Below, piece by piece: positions 1-12,370 of a stretch of 64,000 nt of DNA. The DNA lies in NCBI RefSeq assembly GCF_023078275.1, contig NC_062971.1, positions 3,162,001 through 3,226,000 of the forward strand. Direction: 5' to 3'. Position numbers and translations under genes: made by a program. The notes under the pieces are model-generated. The model saw nothing but the letters and a program-made list of their open reading frames with translations. It had not been told where the DNA came from and made no database searches. This DNA is from Leguminivora glycinivorella (taxonomy: Eukaryota; Arthropoda; Insecta; Lepidoptera; Tortricidae). How positions within the stretch are numbered: the first letter of the stretch is position 1; each line of letters opens with the position of its first letter.

Positions 1-663
1 AGTTAAATAATCTATAAATAGGTTTAATTCGTAAATATTACTAATCACACTTACGGCTTAGAAATTCAATATAACGCTACCGAATTACTGAATAAACATC
101 AATGTTCCTTCAACGAACTTTGTATCCAGGAATTAAAGATCAATATTCCTAGTTGACGTTATCATATTTACGACTATTAAAAAGCCACTAAGTTCTCGAT
201 ATGAACTGACTAATATACCGTGGACGTGAGCCAATGTCGATCTCTATCTGTTTGTCCATCAGTTAACCTAACATTTTGCCTGTAATTTGATTAGATAGAA
301 CAATTTCAGCTTAATATTACTTTTGGTCGTTTGCCAGTATTCAAAAACATTCAACATTCATATTAAAATTCGTTAATCAGCCTACCAAAAAATTGTGCTG
401 TTACTATTTCAACTACATAGTATACATATACTTACCCCTGGCACAACCAGTTGGACATAGCGGTTGGACCACGGGTCGGGAGCGAGCGGTTCTTCCATTC
501 ATATTTATTCAATTTGACATACGTACTTCTATAAGCTAGGCTTTTTACAGTCGAGTTCATAAATATATGATATTTTTTTCCATCTAATTCCAATGAGTTA
601 AGGTGACATAATGTACACATATTTATAATAAATAAATAAATAAATAACTCTACAAGGTAGCCA
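1..663. other. non-coding, no gene seen
   Basis: AT-rich sequence with no open frame that resembles a protein and no splice-bounded coding segment that I recognise. It probably belongs to an intron or upstream flank of the R3HCC1L-like gene whose last exons begin at 2891. Confidence 0.5.
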
Positions 664-1910
664 GTTACTATACCTTGTACTTTTAGCTGTTGAAAAAAGT
701 GTAAACAAACCGGAGCCGTCAAATTTGACAGATCCAGGGGTAGTGAACCTTTTAAGGCCAGTTCGAAGAACAAAATTGTAGGTCGCTACTTACTTGGTTT
801 GGTACTTTTTATTCATGGTGAGCCAATTTTAATAAATAATAAACGCATAAATGGTAAGTAAGGTGAGAGTAACAAGCGATTCCTTGTATTTTTAGGTATT
901 TAAAAAACTGTGAACTAACCGTCAAATAGTTGTTTATCAGGTAATGTTTGGTTCCTGTTAAAATTTACGTATTTAAAAATAATTGAGCTCACTACTATAG
1001 TCCGTTCCATTCCAAAAACATATACATACATTCGCTTAATTTTACCAAATACACATGTAGAGGTACAATTAGACAAGACGAGTGTAAGTATAAGTTTATA
1101 ATGGGTCGGCAAACGCACATTGCTAATGTGAAACCAGAAAACTGGAGAAGATGCGAAGAACATGTCATCAAGGAAGAGAAGAAAATGAAAGAGTTAGACA
1201 ACAAGATTGACGATTTGGCCGTTTTACTTAAAAATATACATATGTTTTCACCATTAAACACATAGAATAGAACGACATATTTTTTTATTATTTCATGCAC
1301 AGATAATCTTAATTTTATTTCTATTGCTTTTTTATATTTCTCTGTCTTTCATCAAAATTTAGTGTGGTACCTATAAATATTACTGAATCAACTAAACTAC
1401 CATCTAGTATAAAAAAAGTACATAAATATAACAATCATCATCTCATACGGAGAAACGGAATCTCGAAAACACAAATATCAAATTTGGAACAGATGATGAT
1501 GATGATGATTAATAACAAGCAATGGAAAATGTCAGATAAAATTAAAAATCGCGTAAGGTCTAGTACCTTTATATTTTAATAGTGTTACACCCAGATTAAA
1601 ATGCAACCATGAGTTTTAAACCTCTGCAAAATTGGGTACTTTTTAGTTGATGATTCCCTGAAGAAAATAATAATATTAATTAAATGTAATGACGATATGC
1701 TTGTATTCATGAAGGTGTATTATGTTTCGTCAAATTAAACGAAATTACATGTTAGTGGAATGAAATGGAAAATAGTAGTGAACTCAATTTATTTTTAAAT
1801 AGATAAAAAAAATCAGGAACCAAATGTTACCTAATAAACAACCCTCAAATTTGACAGCTCCGGTTTGTTTACACTTTTTTCAAGAGCCAAAAGTACAAGG
1901 TTATAGTTAA
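664..1910. mobile_element. decayed DNA transposon with inverted ends
   Basis: The left end (664-717) and the reverse complement of the right end (about 1857-1910) match over some 50 bases, including CTTGTACTTTT, GAAAAAAGTGTAAACAAACC and GGAGC. A second inverted pair lies inside, at about 925-957 and 1808-1840 (GTTGTTTAT, AGGTAA, TTTGGTTCCTG). A short relic that reads like the C-terminal end of a DDE transposase lies between them. The simplest reading is one DNA transposon of about 1.25 kb that has lost most of its coding sequence. Confidence 0.55.
1110..1265 (+). pseudogene. transposase C-terminal relic
   Basis: An open stretch of 51 codons ending at a TAG contains VKPENWRRCEEHVIKEEKKM followed by an acidic/hydrophobic tail. 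The PENW..C..HV pattern recalls the C-terminal end of Tc1/mariner-IS630-like DDE transposases found in insects. No catalytic DDE region survives upstream. It lies inside the inverted-end element 664-1910, which supports the reading. Recognition is from memory and the segment is short, so the assignment is tentative. Confidence 0.35.
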
Positions 1911-2541
1911 TTATTATTACTGATGCTCGAAACCCCATTCAATATAGACCAGACAGGACTTATTGTATTACACTAAATAGGAGACCCTACTTCACCTATT
2001 TAAACACCCAGGAAAACACGGATTAAAGCAAGCAGATGTCGTCATTATTTCCGCCAAAACATGTTTACCTCACAAGAGTTTTTTATTTTAAATCTGTCAC
2101 CTCCGGTCATTGCCCCGTCCGGTTCGGGTTTGACGGACATGCGTTATGCGGTCTGATCGCGTGCCGCACCGGCATAAATATGTAGTATGCCTCATCGTGC
2201 CGTTATACTTGAATACTTACTTGATGTGTTGTATTTACCGGATGCGTAATATACATATATGCGTGGAAAATATCGTATTTGACCCAGTAACGTGACCAGC
2301 TAAATTATATAGTGCGCGGCTAACTTAGGCTTAGACCATGATGCCGTACCTGCGCAGAAGCGATTTTTCTTAGGTAGTTTTTTTTGCTCTATGTGTTACG
2401 ATAAGCGAACTTGTCCCCACCACCGCGCCTAATGGTCTAAATTTTAGACTCTAAAAGTAATTATCCAAGATACCTATATTTAAAAACATCTAGTCATTTA
2501 TATGTAAATATGTGCCTTAAAAACACAGGTAGACTTACTAC
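1911..2541. other. non-coding, no gene seen
   Basis: No supported gene. GC content rises around 2100-2200 without a coding signature. Confidence 0.5.
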
Positions 2542-2722
2542 AGGTCGATTCATAAGAGTTGGCAGGAATGGAAGGAACAAAACTTTTATTGTTACAGAGT
2601 GACACCTATATCTGTTGGATATACAGAAGTAACTCATTCAAGTCATTTTATTGGTTAATCTGTCACATGCATACTTTCATTCACTCATTCGGTCCATTCG
2701 TGGCAGCACTTGTGAATCTACC
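2542..2722. repeat. inverted-end element, copy 1 (diverged)
   Basis: The left part (TCGATTCATAAGAGTTGGCA) and right part (TTCGTGGCAGCACTTGTGAA) are approximate inverted repeats. The same architecture is at 10926-11098, so this is a diverged copy of a short non-autonomous DNA element. Confidence 0.5.
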
Positions 2723-2890
2723 TATCGCAATGGATATGCTTAAGCAGGCGAAAATAAGCAAATTCTTCCAACAAGAAGAACAATAAGCACATTCCGGCAC
2801 TCTGTATTCCTGCGGTGTACGCATCACTAGATCTAGACTACTTCAAATGTCTGCCAATACCTATTCATATTGTTTTTTTGTATATTTCAG

Positions 2891-3005
2891 CTGCGGAGGT
2901 GCTCCGAACGCAGAGGCAGCTAGTCCGGTGTCGACCGCTCCAAGAAGCCACTCTCGAATCCCGCAACAAGGCCAAAAAGTGCGCCGAGTTCCTGCAACCC
3001 TACAG
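2891..3005 (+). CDS. R3HCC1L: R3HCC1L-like protein, exon (third from end)
   Basis: This is an internal exon bounded by TATATTTCAG on the left and GTAATA on the right. It enters with two bases of a split codon and reads AEVLRTQRQLVRCRPLQEAT followed by LESRNKAKKCAEFLQPYR. The run RPL.EAT....NKA...AEFLQP matches, from memory, the end of the RRM-like region of R3HCC1/R3HCC1L proteins (R3H and coiled-coil proteins; Drosophila has one relative). The earlier exons, with the R3H domain and the start of the RRM, must lie left of the window. The exon ends two bases into an Arg codon completed at 4462. The molecular function of the family is poorly known. Confidence 0.75.
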
Positions 3006-3501
3006 GTAATAATACTGTATCTATCTACCAAGTACAGAGACAGGTGTCAATCATCACGTGACACAACTGTATCTAGTTATGCATACAACTGTATGGTGTC
3101 TACCTAGAGAGCCAAAATCGAGATGCGGGATCATAATGACGGGCGTTCTCCGACCTTCAGTGACGATGACGACTCAGGTTGGTATGGATTATGGAATTAT
3201 TAGGTCGCTGAACTAATGATCAAAGAGGATGTATTCTATGTCATATGCGTTACTAGACTATGGTGCTTTACTCCTGGGTCATTAAGACACTATTCTCTAC
3301 AGAAATAGATTTTGTTTTCTAATCGCCAAGAGACTAAGAGTAGCACTGAAACTTAGCCGTTTCATGCATTCTCATTCTTCTTTTGTCAGTCTTTCAGTTT
3401 GGTTTCACACTCGTGGTCCTGTGCTCTAAGTAGTCTAAGAAAACTCTAAATACCTACTTTAGCAAATCCGGTTCCTTTTAAAGTTTGATCACTATACAAA
3501 T

Positions 3502-3639
3502 ATGTGACGTTATCTGGGTAAAGGGACCTTATTGTCGATGGCGCTTACGGCGTTATGAGCAATGTTGGTATACAAATACGACGCCGCGGGACATGAGCGC
3601 CACCGACAATAAGGTCCCTATACCCAAATAACGGCACAT
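3502..3639. repeat. palindromic MITE in intron
   Basis: The first about 40 bases (TGTGACGTTATCTGGGTAAA, then GGGACCTTATTGTCG) are repeated in inverted orientation at the end (CGACAATAAGGTCCCTATAC, then AACGGCACA). TA dinucleotides flank both ends, which fits a Tc1/mariner-type miniature element. It lies in the intron between the 2891 and 4462 exons. Confidence 0.7.
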
Positions 3640-3672
3640 ATTATAGTTTTCGCGCAGTTTACATACGTTTTT

Positions 3673-4417
3673 AACCGCCTTCCAAATCTCAAAGGAAGGG
3701 GTTTTCAATTCGTGTTTTTTTTTTTTTTTAATGTTTGTTCCTCGATATCTCCGTCGTTACTGGACCGATTTTGAAAATTTTTTTTTGATTGAATTTATAT
3801 GCATACAGATTGGTCCCATTTTTCTCAGAATCCAGTTCTGATGATGGGATCCTGGAGAAATCGAGGGAACTCCTCAAATCTGAAAGGCATACATATGGTG
3901 ATTTTTGTGTTTTTAAAGGAACAGCATGCATTTACGTACGGAACAGTGACATTTGGTGCAGTGGAACTCCTGATGATGGTCAGAATGGAACTCCTCAAAT
4001 CTGAACGGCACGCTTATAGTGACTTTGGTATTTTTATAAGAACAGCATGCACTTACGTCCAGAACAGTGACATTTGGTGCAGTGGAACTGCTGATGATGG
4101 TCAGAACGGAACTCCTCAAATCTGAACGGCACACTTATAGTGACTTTGGTATTTTTATAAGAACAGCATGCACTTACGTCCAGAACAGTGACATTTGGTG
4201 CAGTAGAACTGCTGATGAAGAGTGAGCCACCCCTGGTTAGAGTTCCGTTCTGATAATCATTCTCATCTGTAAGTACTTCAGAATCATCCAGATTTCAAAA
4301 TTGGTTCAGAAATGACGGATATATCGAATAACAAACATTAAAAAATATACAGACGAATTGATAACATAATCCAACATTTGAAAGTATTTATCACCAGAAC
4401 CCTAAAGGAAGGCGGTT
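3673..4417 (+). mobile_element. non-autonomous element with AACCGCCTTCC ends, copy A
   Basis: It starts with AACCGCCTTCC and ends with GGAAGGCGGTT, an 11-base inverted pair. About 3.9-4.2 kb holds three tandem units of 121 bp, each containing AACAGCATGCA, then a conserved ACAGTGACATTTGGTGCAGT. A second copy in opposite orientation is at 59804-61990. No coding sequence is convincing; the open frames over the tandem units reflect repeat structure. Confidence 0.65.
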
Positions 4418-4461
4418 TTTTTTTCTTAAAAATTATTTAACTTATATTGATGTGGTTACAG

Positions 4462-4583
4462 ACAGCGTCCAGAAACGTGCACGGCGCTGGCTCGGCGGCT
4501 GGTGTCGGGCGCGCTCGGCGTGAAGCTCAGCACCGCGCGACAGGAACGAGCTGAAGAGCGCCGCCTCATCACTCTCGCCAGAG
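4462..4583 (+). CDS. R3HCC1L: R3HCC1L-like protein, penultimate exon
   Basis: The exon is bounded by TGGTTACAG and GTAACG. It completes the split Arg codon and reads QRPETCTALARRLVSGALGV, then KLSTARQERAEERRLITLAR. RPET..ALARRLV.GALGV is, from memory, the most conserved C-terminal block of R3HCC1/R3HCC1L. A basic/acidic coiled-coil-like tail begins here. It leaves one base of a Glu codon that the exon at 5480 completes, so the three exons splice in frame. Confidence 0.8.
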
Positions 4584-5479
4584 GTAACGAGCGAGCGAGT
4601 GCACTAGTCAATCCCTCCCTACATACAAGGAGACATAGATCACACGTCGCAGTCTAATAGGCTACTTTCCTCTAGTCAAATGAGCTTCTTTTTAAGAACT
4701 GTCAAAACGATTTTGAAAGACTTGCTAATATGGAAATAATATGAAATCGAATTGAGTGACGTCACGGGCAACTGATTTACTGTATGTGTGTGTGGATGTA
4801 TGCAGATTTTTATAATACCGAATCTTATGTTGTCATAATATTGAAGAGCATAATAGTCTTCTAGGAGAATAGTACTTTCGCAGATAATATTTGGGCGGCA
4901 TAAACTTGCAATTTGCTTTTTCATAGCGAGTCGGATGTGTTAGGGATTCAAGATACCTAACACTCCTCCTCGCTTCGCTCGTCGTCGTACCTAATCTCTA
5001 GTACAGTGCAGGGAATCGTGTCTTTTGTACTATTAGTACACTGAAAGAAATTTGCATTGTAAATTTAACAACTTCGACTTGTTGCGGGTTTATCCGTTTG
5101 AAACAAAAGTATTTTATTAAACTGAATAAATCACAATGTTGATGATACAAGTTGAATTTGTTCGAACAACAAGGTCAAACTTGTTAAAAGTTATTAGTAT
5201 TAGTTAACATATGTTTAAAACAATGTGTGTCATGTTGCTTTTATAAAATCGACTTGTTGATTCAAATGACGAGTAACTTTTAGAATTTACTAGTTATATT
5301 TAACAAAATCTAACTTGTCGTTTGAGCCAAAGAACACGTAGGCTCTATTTTAACCAAAAAACTTGTTGAACGAACATGAAAACTGGTCGTTTTTTCTCTG
5401 TGTACATGTACTACACAAGCCTACAAAGAACCAGAAGATCGATGAAATGACACTGAGTGAGTGGTTTTGTGCATTACAG

Positions 5480-5562
5480 AGAAGAAGCGTCAAGCGGCGC
5501 TGCACAAGGAGGCTGCGTGGGACGGCTCGCTCGCCAACTCCGGCGCCCTCGCCGACTCCTGA
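5480..5562 (+). CDS. R3HCC1L: R3HCC1L-like protein, last exon
   Basis: The exon follows GCATTACAG, completes the Glu codon and reads KKRQAALHKEAAWDGSLANS, then GALADS and TGA. The AR-E-KKR..A...E.AWDGS ending continues the helical tail and matches the family pattern of a short charged helix ending near a Trp. The stop is firm because the frame closes directly. A MITE begins about 20 bases after the stop, so it would lie inside the 3' untranslated region. Confidence 0.8.
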
Positions 5563-5580
5563 GGTAACCCGCGACCGGCC

Positions 5581-5692
5581 TGCAGGCAAGCACGCTCGCC
5601 TCCTAAACGTTAACACATCAGCCCGTCCCATATCGCACTTACAAACTGTGCGAAAAGGACGGATCATTTATCGCGCGACCATGTTTGCCTGC
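5581..5692. repeat. GCAGGCAAGC-family MITE, copy 1
   Basis: It begins GCAGGCAAGCACG and ends TGTTTGCCTGC (inverted), with the internal family marks TCGCACTTACAAA..GTGCGAAAAGGAC and TTATCGCGCGACC. Relatives are at 9301-9413, 28256-28411 and about 51740-51800. Confidence 0.6.
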
Positions 5693-8355
5693 TTGATTTC
5701 TTTATTGTGCCGTTATCGATCAAAAGGTACGAGCGACTAAATGTATCCTTATGGTGAGCGACAATGTGGTACCTTCAGAGTTTAACTAACCCCGTCGGTG
5801 TGTGGCATTATAAAGCCTGACCAGAAATATATGACTACGCGCCGTGCTGCGGAATTTTATTACAACTATTCTCTTCATACTATATTTAATATGGGATATG
5901 AGTTAAATTATGGGGTAAGCGGGAGGCTGGCGACCTGTCACTGCAATGTCACAGTTTCGTTTTCTTTCAACCCCTTATTTGCCAAGAGTGGCACTGAAGC
6001 TATAGTAGTTTCATGTGCTCTGCCTACCCCTTTATGGGATACAGGCGTGATTGTATGTATGTACTACATTTACTTATTTTATTTAAAATACGTTACACAG
6101 TATAACAGTAAAAAACAAAGCACTGAGTAACTAAAAATACATAAAAACATAAAAAATAAACACACATTGAACTGTCACATACATCAGAATAACGGCGCCC
6201 TCTTGTCAATAGTCATCATAATATATTTCTGTTCAGGCTTACTCGCAACTAACTATACTTTGTAAAAGGTATTTTATCCCTGTAAAGATTACAACGGTAC
6301 TAAGACGACGTTATGCCTCACGGGAGGCAAGAAATCGCGCTTAAATATTTTGTTGCTAAGTATTTACTGCACTCTGCTACGATTACTTACTGGTTTCTCC
6401 AACTAGTATCACACAGCAAGGCCACAAGATATATATTGAAACAGCCGCGCAACTACTCATTTTGCTCATGTTTCTAGAAACTAGAAAGCTTTGCTTTTCC
6501 ATTTGCTTATTTCACCTTTTTATAAGCTAAAACTTCACATCTCCTAAACTAAATGCACGCTTTTTTTTGTTCTGTCGTGGATGGATTTAAAGTTTCACGT
6601 TCGTGAGTAACTTACTGTGCTGGGGTACATATTAAGTTAAGTATTTATTTTGTTATAAATTATTTTATTATGTAATTAATCTTAATATCCAATCTTTTTT
6701 ATCTACTTTTCGTACATTCAAAAAATTGGAGCGCACTTTTAATTTATGTTTATGCTGTGTGTTGTATGTTTGATGATATATGACGAATACGGATCGCCTG
6801 ATGGGTAAGCGATTACCGGTCCCAATGGGCACACTATATCACCAGAAAAGTTAGAAGTGCGTTTCTGGCATGTAAGATGCGAGTACGTCCTTTTCTTGAA
6901 GCTTTGAAGATCTCATCTGTCTGGAAACACCGCAGGCGATCGTTCATTGCACAATTGTATGTCTTGTAAAATTTCTATTGTCCCAGAGCTGTAAGAACCT
7001 CTTTTTGACACATGACAGCGTCCACAAAACGTAAACTCGCGCAACCGAATGAATTTTTAAATAAAATCCTGTAATAATATTTAAAAAAAATCAAGTACTT
7101 AAAAACAATATTTCGCTTACTTTAAACATAATTTAACACATGTTACATTTTTGCGGATCTTCGTTAGTGAGTATTTTACGATATTAATTTATCACGCAGG
7201 ATTTACTTATTATGTCGTTTATCATTCATTTTTATTTTTAAACTAGTGCTGTGGCAGAGTCTGTCATTTCGATTCAAATGACACTTCACTAAGTTGATAA
7301 AAAATCGTATATTTGTTTAAGCGCCTCCTTGTACATAGGGCCTAATCGATTCAACCAATTCGAAATTAATCGTTAGATTTGGCAAACGATACGTCTTAGC
7401 CACATCGCAACATACTTCAAAACAAATGTGTCAAAAATGTGAACTTACAAATCCGGGACAATAATTAATGTTGTGTACCGAACCAGTAGTATTCCACCTT
7501 ATTATTAGGTGTATGTACTGTACCTGTACATCATTATAGGTATAACAAAGATTACAGAACTAAAAAGCAAGCATATCCTGATTCCAGATGGCGAGCCCCA
7601 GAATCCAAACACTTCCTCTACTTAGAAGACGAGCTCTCAACTAGGAAAATTCTTTAACCGTTACTAGCGTATAGACATAGATATTTTTTTAAAACGATGT
7701 TAGAGATTATAGCCACGCTCAAGAGGTTTTAGCCTTAATCCATGTGTCATAAGGTGTATTACGTAATGTTAACTACTCTCAATGTCGTGAGCTTCCTATG
7801 AGTGTTAGCGTAGTTTGTTATATATATAGGTAATTTGCAAGATTTGTGACTGTATTTTTAACCCTTTGAATGTCGCGTATTGGCGTCGTCGTCTCGAACC
7901 AGAGAGCGGACAAGCCGTCGGCGAAAGTGTCGCAGTTGTTAGCTCGTTGACACAGACATGGAAATGATGCGCGTGTATTGCGCAATAGCCCAGTGTGTGT
8001 GGGTTCAAGAACTTGCGATTGGCGTAATTAATACAAATCGCCCGACATGTTCGACCTCCTTCCTTTCTATACCTGTCTTGAACATTGTCGGAATGCACGA
8101 AGGTTGATATTTGATTGTTGCCCCGCGCATTAATTGACGTATTTGGCAGTCAAAGGGTTAATTTACATTTAAGACGAAAAATATGCTTGTTAAAAACTTT
8201 TACAAGTGTAATTTTGCCTTAAAAATATGGCACCCTGGCCGTGTCTAAACCAGAACACTGAATTTATCAGCTTTAACTTATGTTAGCCTTTCATCAGTCT
8301 CGTTTACTAATTATATACTCAACTTTCATGTTCTAATCGTAACATACAAATACAG
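5693..8355. other. gene-free repeat-rich stretch
   Basis: No supported gene. A fragment at about 6018-6060 (TATGGGATACAGGCGTGATT) recurs inverted at about 14679-14703 and is part of a dispersed repeat. The rest is AT-rich without a recognisable feature; the 97-codon open frame near 7805-8098 on the minus strand resembles nothing I know. Confidence 0.5.
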
Positions 8356-8634
8356 TACAGTCACCGGCAATAACATCGCACAAAAGGAAGGCCGCAAAAA
8401 CGTCTGACAAAATCCTATTTCTAGAGCCATATAAGCAGGTGCGGGTTAAGGGTAGAGCGAGTGGAGCGGCCGCTTTAGGCGCCAAATGACAGGAGGGGCG
8501 CCAAAATGGTAAAAAAAAGACATGGTACTTTTTTTCAGTGAAAAAGTTTTTTAAACAGGGGCAACAAAATCATATCTTGCTCTACCCTGATTTTTTTAAA
8601 GCTTTTTAAAGCTGATGTTATTGCAGGTGACTGT
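8356..8634. repeat. MITE with ACAGTCA ends, 279 bp
   Basis: The left end ACAGTCACCGGCAATAACAT and right end ATGTTATTGCAGGTGACTGT are inverted repeats of about 21 bases with one mismatch. The ACAGTCA terminus is shared with the elements at 17999-18134 and 39492-39573, although their interiors differ. Confidence 0.65.
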
Positions 8635-9300
8635 GTCTACGAGAATATCATACAATGGCTCTACCTTCTACAACTATTTTATATTGTATAGTATTGTTTA
8701 CACCAAATATTAGTATCTATTAAGTTTATTAGCATAATAACTCTTTTATAATTAAATAGGATTCATTGTATTGGTACATTGGCCATTTCACTTGAATAAC
8801 TTAAAAAAAGAACATTTCTTTTAAATAAAGTTGGTCTCCAACATTGGTAACTATACAAAATAGGTAACTTTTTAATCATGACAATCGATTGTCTCTGTAT
8901 TGATTTTTGAGGAATATAATAAAATGATGAATTTATATGTAAAAGAAAAATGAATTGTAATACCGATTCTATAAAATATGAGTTCAAACATATTATAAAA
9001 GTCAGGAATAGGGAATAATTGTATATCCCATATAATTTGAATCATTTGAACAGGTTCCATTATGCGTATTTTCTTATATACGCCCTTTCAATATTTTTTT
9101 GCTTTGTGAAATGGTCTTTGAACTTATTAATGTTTTGTTGTGAGTTTCGTGCCTTTCGTATCTAGTCTGGTTGTATGTAATGAAGGCAACAAACCTCTTG
9201 GCGTCCATTGATATATATATTAGAAGATATTTGTAAAACTACAATTATTATAGTAGAATAATGAATGAAAACTGTGCATAGTTATTGTTAGGGTAAAAAC
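8635..9300. other. non-coding, no gene seen
   Basis: AT-rich sequence. Minus-strand open frames around 8763-9060 have no recognisable features. Confidence 0.5.
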
Positions 9301-9413
9301 ACAAGCGGGCGTATCACACAAACCTTATCGCGTCGGTGCGTCTCTATCGCACTTACAAATAGTGTGAAAAGGACGTCCTGACGCGATAGGCTTTATTACG
9401 CGACCGTACTTGT
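9301..9413. repeat. GCAGGCAAGC-family MITE, diverged copy
   Basis: It shares TATCGCACTTACAAATAGTG, GAAAAGGACG and ACGCGACCGTA with the copies at 5581 and 28256, and its ends (ACAAGCGGGCG / ACCGTACTTGT) are weakly inverted. Confidence 0.5.
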
Positions 9414-10188
9414 TTTCCAGATCCCCACGTAATTAATCAGTTTATTGAACAGAAGCCTAAAATACAGTAATAGCAAATGACAAGTGGTCCTTGTGTTGTG
9501 ATTGTGACGCGACGTTCTCACGCCGCCATTGCTCTCCCATAGGGATGTCCTGTGTCAGTAGTGATGTTCCCTTACATTATAGAATTTAATCTGTCGTGAC
9601 TGCTCGCTATCTGTTAGTTTTTAAAACCGGAGACCTTGGGTCTACCAAATATGGAAACTCGTGAGCCAAAGGGAAAAAAACATGTTTAAAGAGTTATTTT
9701 GAAGGTCGCTGTGACAAGTTATTTGCATTACAAGCAAATTTCATCCTTATAGTATGCGATAATTGTGATATTATTGTCTTTGCTTCGCTGCAGGTATAAG
9801 AAACTCCAAAACAGAAGCAATGAACAAAGTCTGTTATATTCGTCATTCTACTGTAAATAATAAAATAGTCATATCGTAGTTTTAAACGTTAAAGCGTGAT
9901 TTACGACTGTTTAAGATCAATGTCTCCTTTTAAAATAGACTAAGCTGGTAGAACACCTGTAAAATATATATTTTTACATCCAGTCTCGTTTCTATGACGA
10001 GCTCATTGTTAGATGTAGGCTAAATGTTGTATCGGATCTCCCTTTCATTCAGTAAGGTCCGACAGAGATAGAAATAAAATTATACTCACATCTTTAAAAA
10101 AATCCAATTATAATTAAAGTCCACTAAAACTATTAGATATGGATATGGACAAAGTGCCAAAGATATGTATCCAAAGCTTGACGTGTAA
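9414..10188. other. non-coding, no gene seen
   Basis: No gene or clear repeat recognised. Confidence 0.5.
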
Positions 10189-10327
10189 CCCCCTTATTCA
10201 TAAACGTTAACTAAAGTTATCAAACCGATAAAGTTCGTTTGTCTTTTTCTATCACACCAATACGTCGGAAAGGGACAAACGAACTTTATCCGCTTGATAA
10301 CTTTAGTGAATATTTATGAATCGGGGG
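10189..10327. repeat. foldback MITE with CCCCC ends, copy 1
   Basis: The element starts CCCCCTTATTCATAAACG and ends as an imperfect inverted copy (TATTTATGAATCGGGGG). Long internal arms (AAGTTCGTTTGTC / GACAAACGAACTT) make the whole element a hairpin. TAA flanks both sides (10186-10188 and 10328-10330), consistent with a 3-bp target duplication. A second copy is at 58999-59127. Confidence 0.75.
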
Positions 10328-10925
10328 TAAGCGATTAAGTCGTGTATACATATATTTGGCACGTTGTCCGCATCTATATTGAATATCTATATTGACTATA
10401 CATTACAAATGCCAGGTCCAAACCCCAGTCGGTTGAAGAATCGACTTTAAAATGTTGTGAATATTATGATCTCCTAGTTTTTTCGATTTGATACTGTTTA
10501 CTGTCACAATTATAAAAAACTGAAATGGTTACCAGCATTAATGACCAAAGATCTGAAAATGGATTTACGATGAAATTGAAATATTGCATGATCTAAATAC
10601 GGAATGTGCTATTGATTGATTTATTGACTACCTACTTCGTCTGAAGTCGCCTCAAAAATGCATGTTTATACAATTTTGTGTAGATATTATTTATATACTG
10701 TAAATGTGCTAGTGCTTTCCATGATCTTCAGCTAAAGATCCTCTGATTGTGTGGGATATTCAGGAAAAACATTCTTAATAATTGTTTGACATTCTTAATA
10801 ATGTGAACTAACTAGACTTTTCATTCATATCATATACACAAACATAATCATTCATGAACTTGATTGATATTGTTGGTATACATGTTCTGTACTAAGCACT
10901 AGCGCATTTGTAATGTATTGTACAG
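10328..10925. other. non-coding, no gene seen
   Basis: AT-rich; nothing supported. Confidence 0.5.
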
Positions 10926-11098
10926 TTCGATTCACAAGAGCTGGCACGAATCGAACGAATGAGTGATTGAAAATATTAATGTCTGACAGATTAACCAATA
11001 AAATGGTAGTTGTCAGTTACGACTGTATACCGATGCAGATGTTACTCATACAATCAAAGTTTTGTTCATTCCATTCGTGCCAGATTTCGTGAATCGGT
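10926..11098. repeat. inverted-end element, copy 2
   Basis: TTCGATTCACAAGAGCTGGC on the left is inverted, with mismatches, as GCCAGATTTCGTGAATCGG on the right. The arms continue inward (ACGAATCGAACGAATG / CATTCCATTCGTGCC). It resembles 2542-2722. Confidence 0.55.
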
Positions 11099-11987
11099 CT
11101 GTCAATTGTAATGAAAAGTACCTATGATTTCTATAAGTATAAAATTAAAACATTATATGTCTAACTTTTGCGACCACACTGCGTTTAATTTTTAATGAAA
11201 GTCATCATTTTATAGAAATATTGTTGACATTTGATAGAAATTGTACGTGCGCGTATCAAATAACTTTTACTCTTAAGACTATAGTCTCGTCCTGATTTTA
11301 ATTTGTTTTCGTTTTAACATTAACATAAATAATGTTATTTGATAATTGTGCAATATAAATAACATTTTATTTTCTCAATCAGCCGTCCGTTTTGTTATTC
11401 TTGTATTTATTATTATTTTTAAAATAATAGTAGGTAGGTATGTGTTCCACGGAAACAGTAAGTCTCGCGGTCTTGTGATTTAATTATAATTTGTTTATAA
11501 AACAAATAAAAATTCCCATTATGATTTCACCTTCAATGCAAAGAGATGGTGTTCAAATTAGATTCCTATAAAGGTAACCTTTTATTTGTAAAATCGAGGA
11601 GTGGTATTTTCGCTCCAAATTCAAAGTATTTGAAGTAGATATTGTTCAATTGAAAGCAGTAACTAAAAAACCCAGAGACATGCTTATACTGTTTCCGTGG
11701 AACTCCCTACCTTGCTCTTATACAGATGTAGGTACCGATGAAGCCTTACAGAACCCTCAGAAAGACGTAAATATCTATTTATGGTACATCGATATGCGAT
11801 CTCTGTGTACAAAGGCAGAAAACGATATTTTTGTAATAACGAAAAGTTATTCTGAAATGATATTATTATTACGTAATAAATATTGTCTGATTGACCAAAA
11901 TATTTGTTTTATTTTTTTACTTAATGACCCCCCTTACAACTTGTTTGATAGGAAGAATAACTTATACAAACCAACCGTTACTTACAA
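11099..11987. other. non-coding, no gene seen
   Basis: A 142-codon open frame starts in this region (11650) and runs into the adjacent MITE. It has no motif and its composition is not that of a gene. Confidence 0.45.
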
Positions 11988-12150
11988 ATGTAGTGCGAAA
12001 AGATTTGCCTTCGTATTGTTACAGAAACGTACGAACGTGTCATGCTATTTCAGTCAGTCTCAGTACAAAATGTACTGACATTGATTGAACTAGCATGACA
12101 AATACGAACGTTTCCGGAAAAATACGAAGGAAGCCGTCTTCGCACTACAT
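11988..12150. repeat. MITE with ATGTAGTGCGAA ends, copy 1
   Basis: Left ATGTAGTGCGAAAAGA and right TCTTCGCACTACAT are inverted. The interior contains ACGTACGAACGTGTCATGCT and TTCAGTCAGTCTCAGT, which recur in the copy at 58024-58160. Confidence 0.65.
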
Positions 12151-12311
12151 CTGTAGTTTCTTGCTCCAAACCATTTGTCAACATTGTTCAGGTCAATTCA
12201 TGAAATGCTGGCATTGCTAAATGCTAGCATGAATGGGATAAACGAAACTTTGATTGCATGAGTCACACCAGACCCTTTAGCATAACTTGCTTTGTCGCGC
12301 GCGAGTCCATA

Positions 12312-12370
12312 CGGACAGACAGACATGGCGAAACTATAAGGGTTCCTAGTTGACTACGGAACCCTAAAAA
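12312..12370 (+). repeat. 3' fragment of TAGGGTTCCGTAG element
   Basis: This is a short fragment from the GGACAGACAGACATGGCG region to the ACTACGGAACCCTAAAAA end. It is the same as the right ends of the fuller copies 12823-13387 and 49413-49956. Confidence 0.7.

Noticed and set aside
7805..8098. 97-codon minus-strand frame
   Set aside because: No recognisable domain, promoter or splice context.
11650..12088. 142-codon frame as a gene
   Set aside because: It runs into a MITE, has no motif or signal, and its composition is that of AT-rich non-coding DNA.
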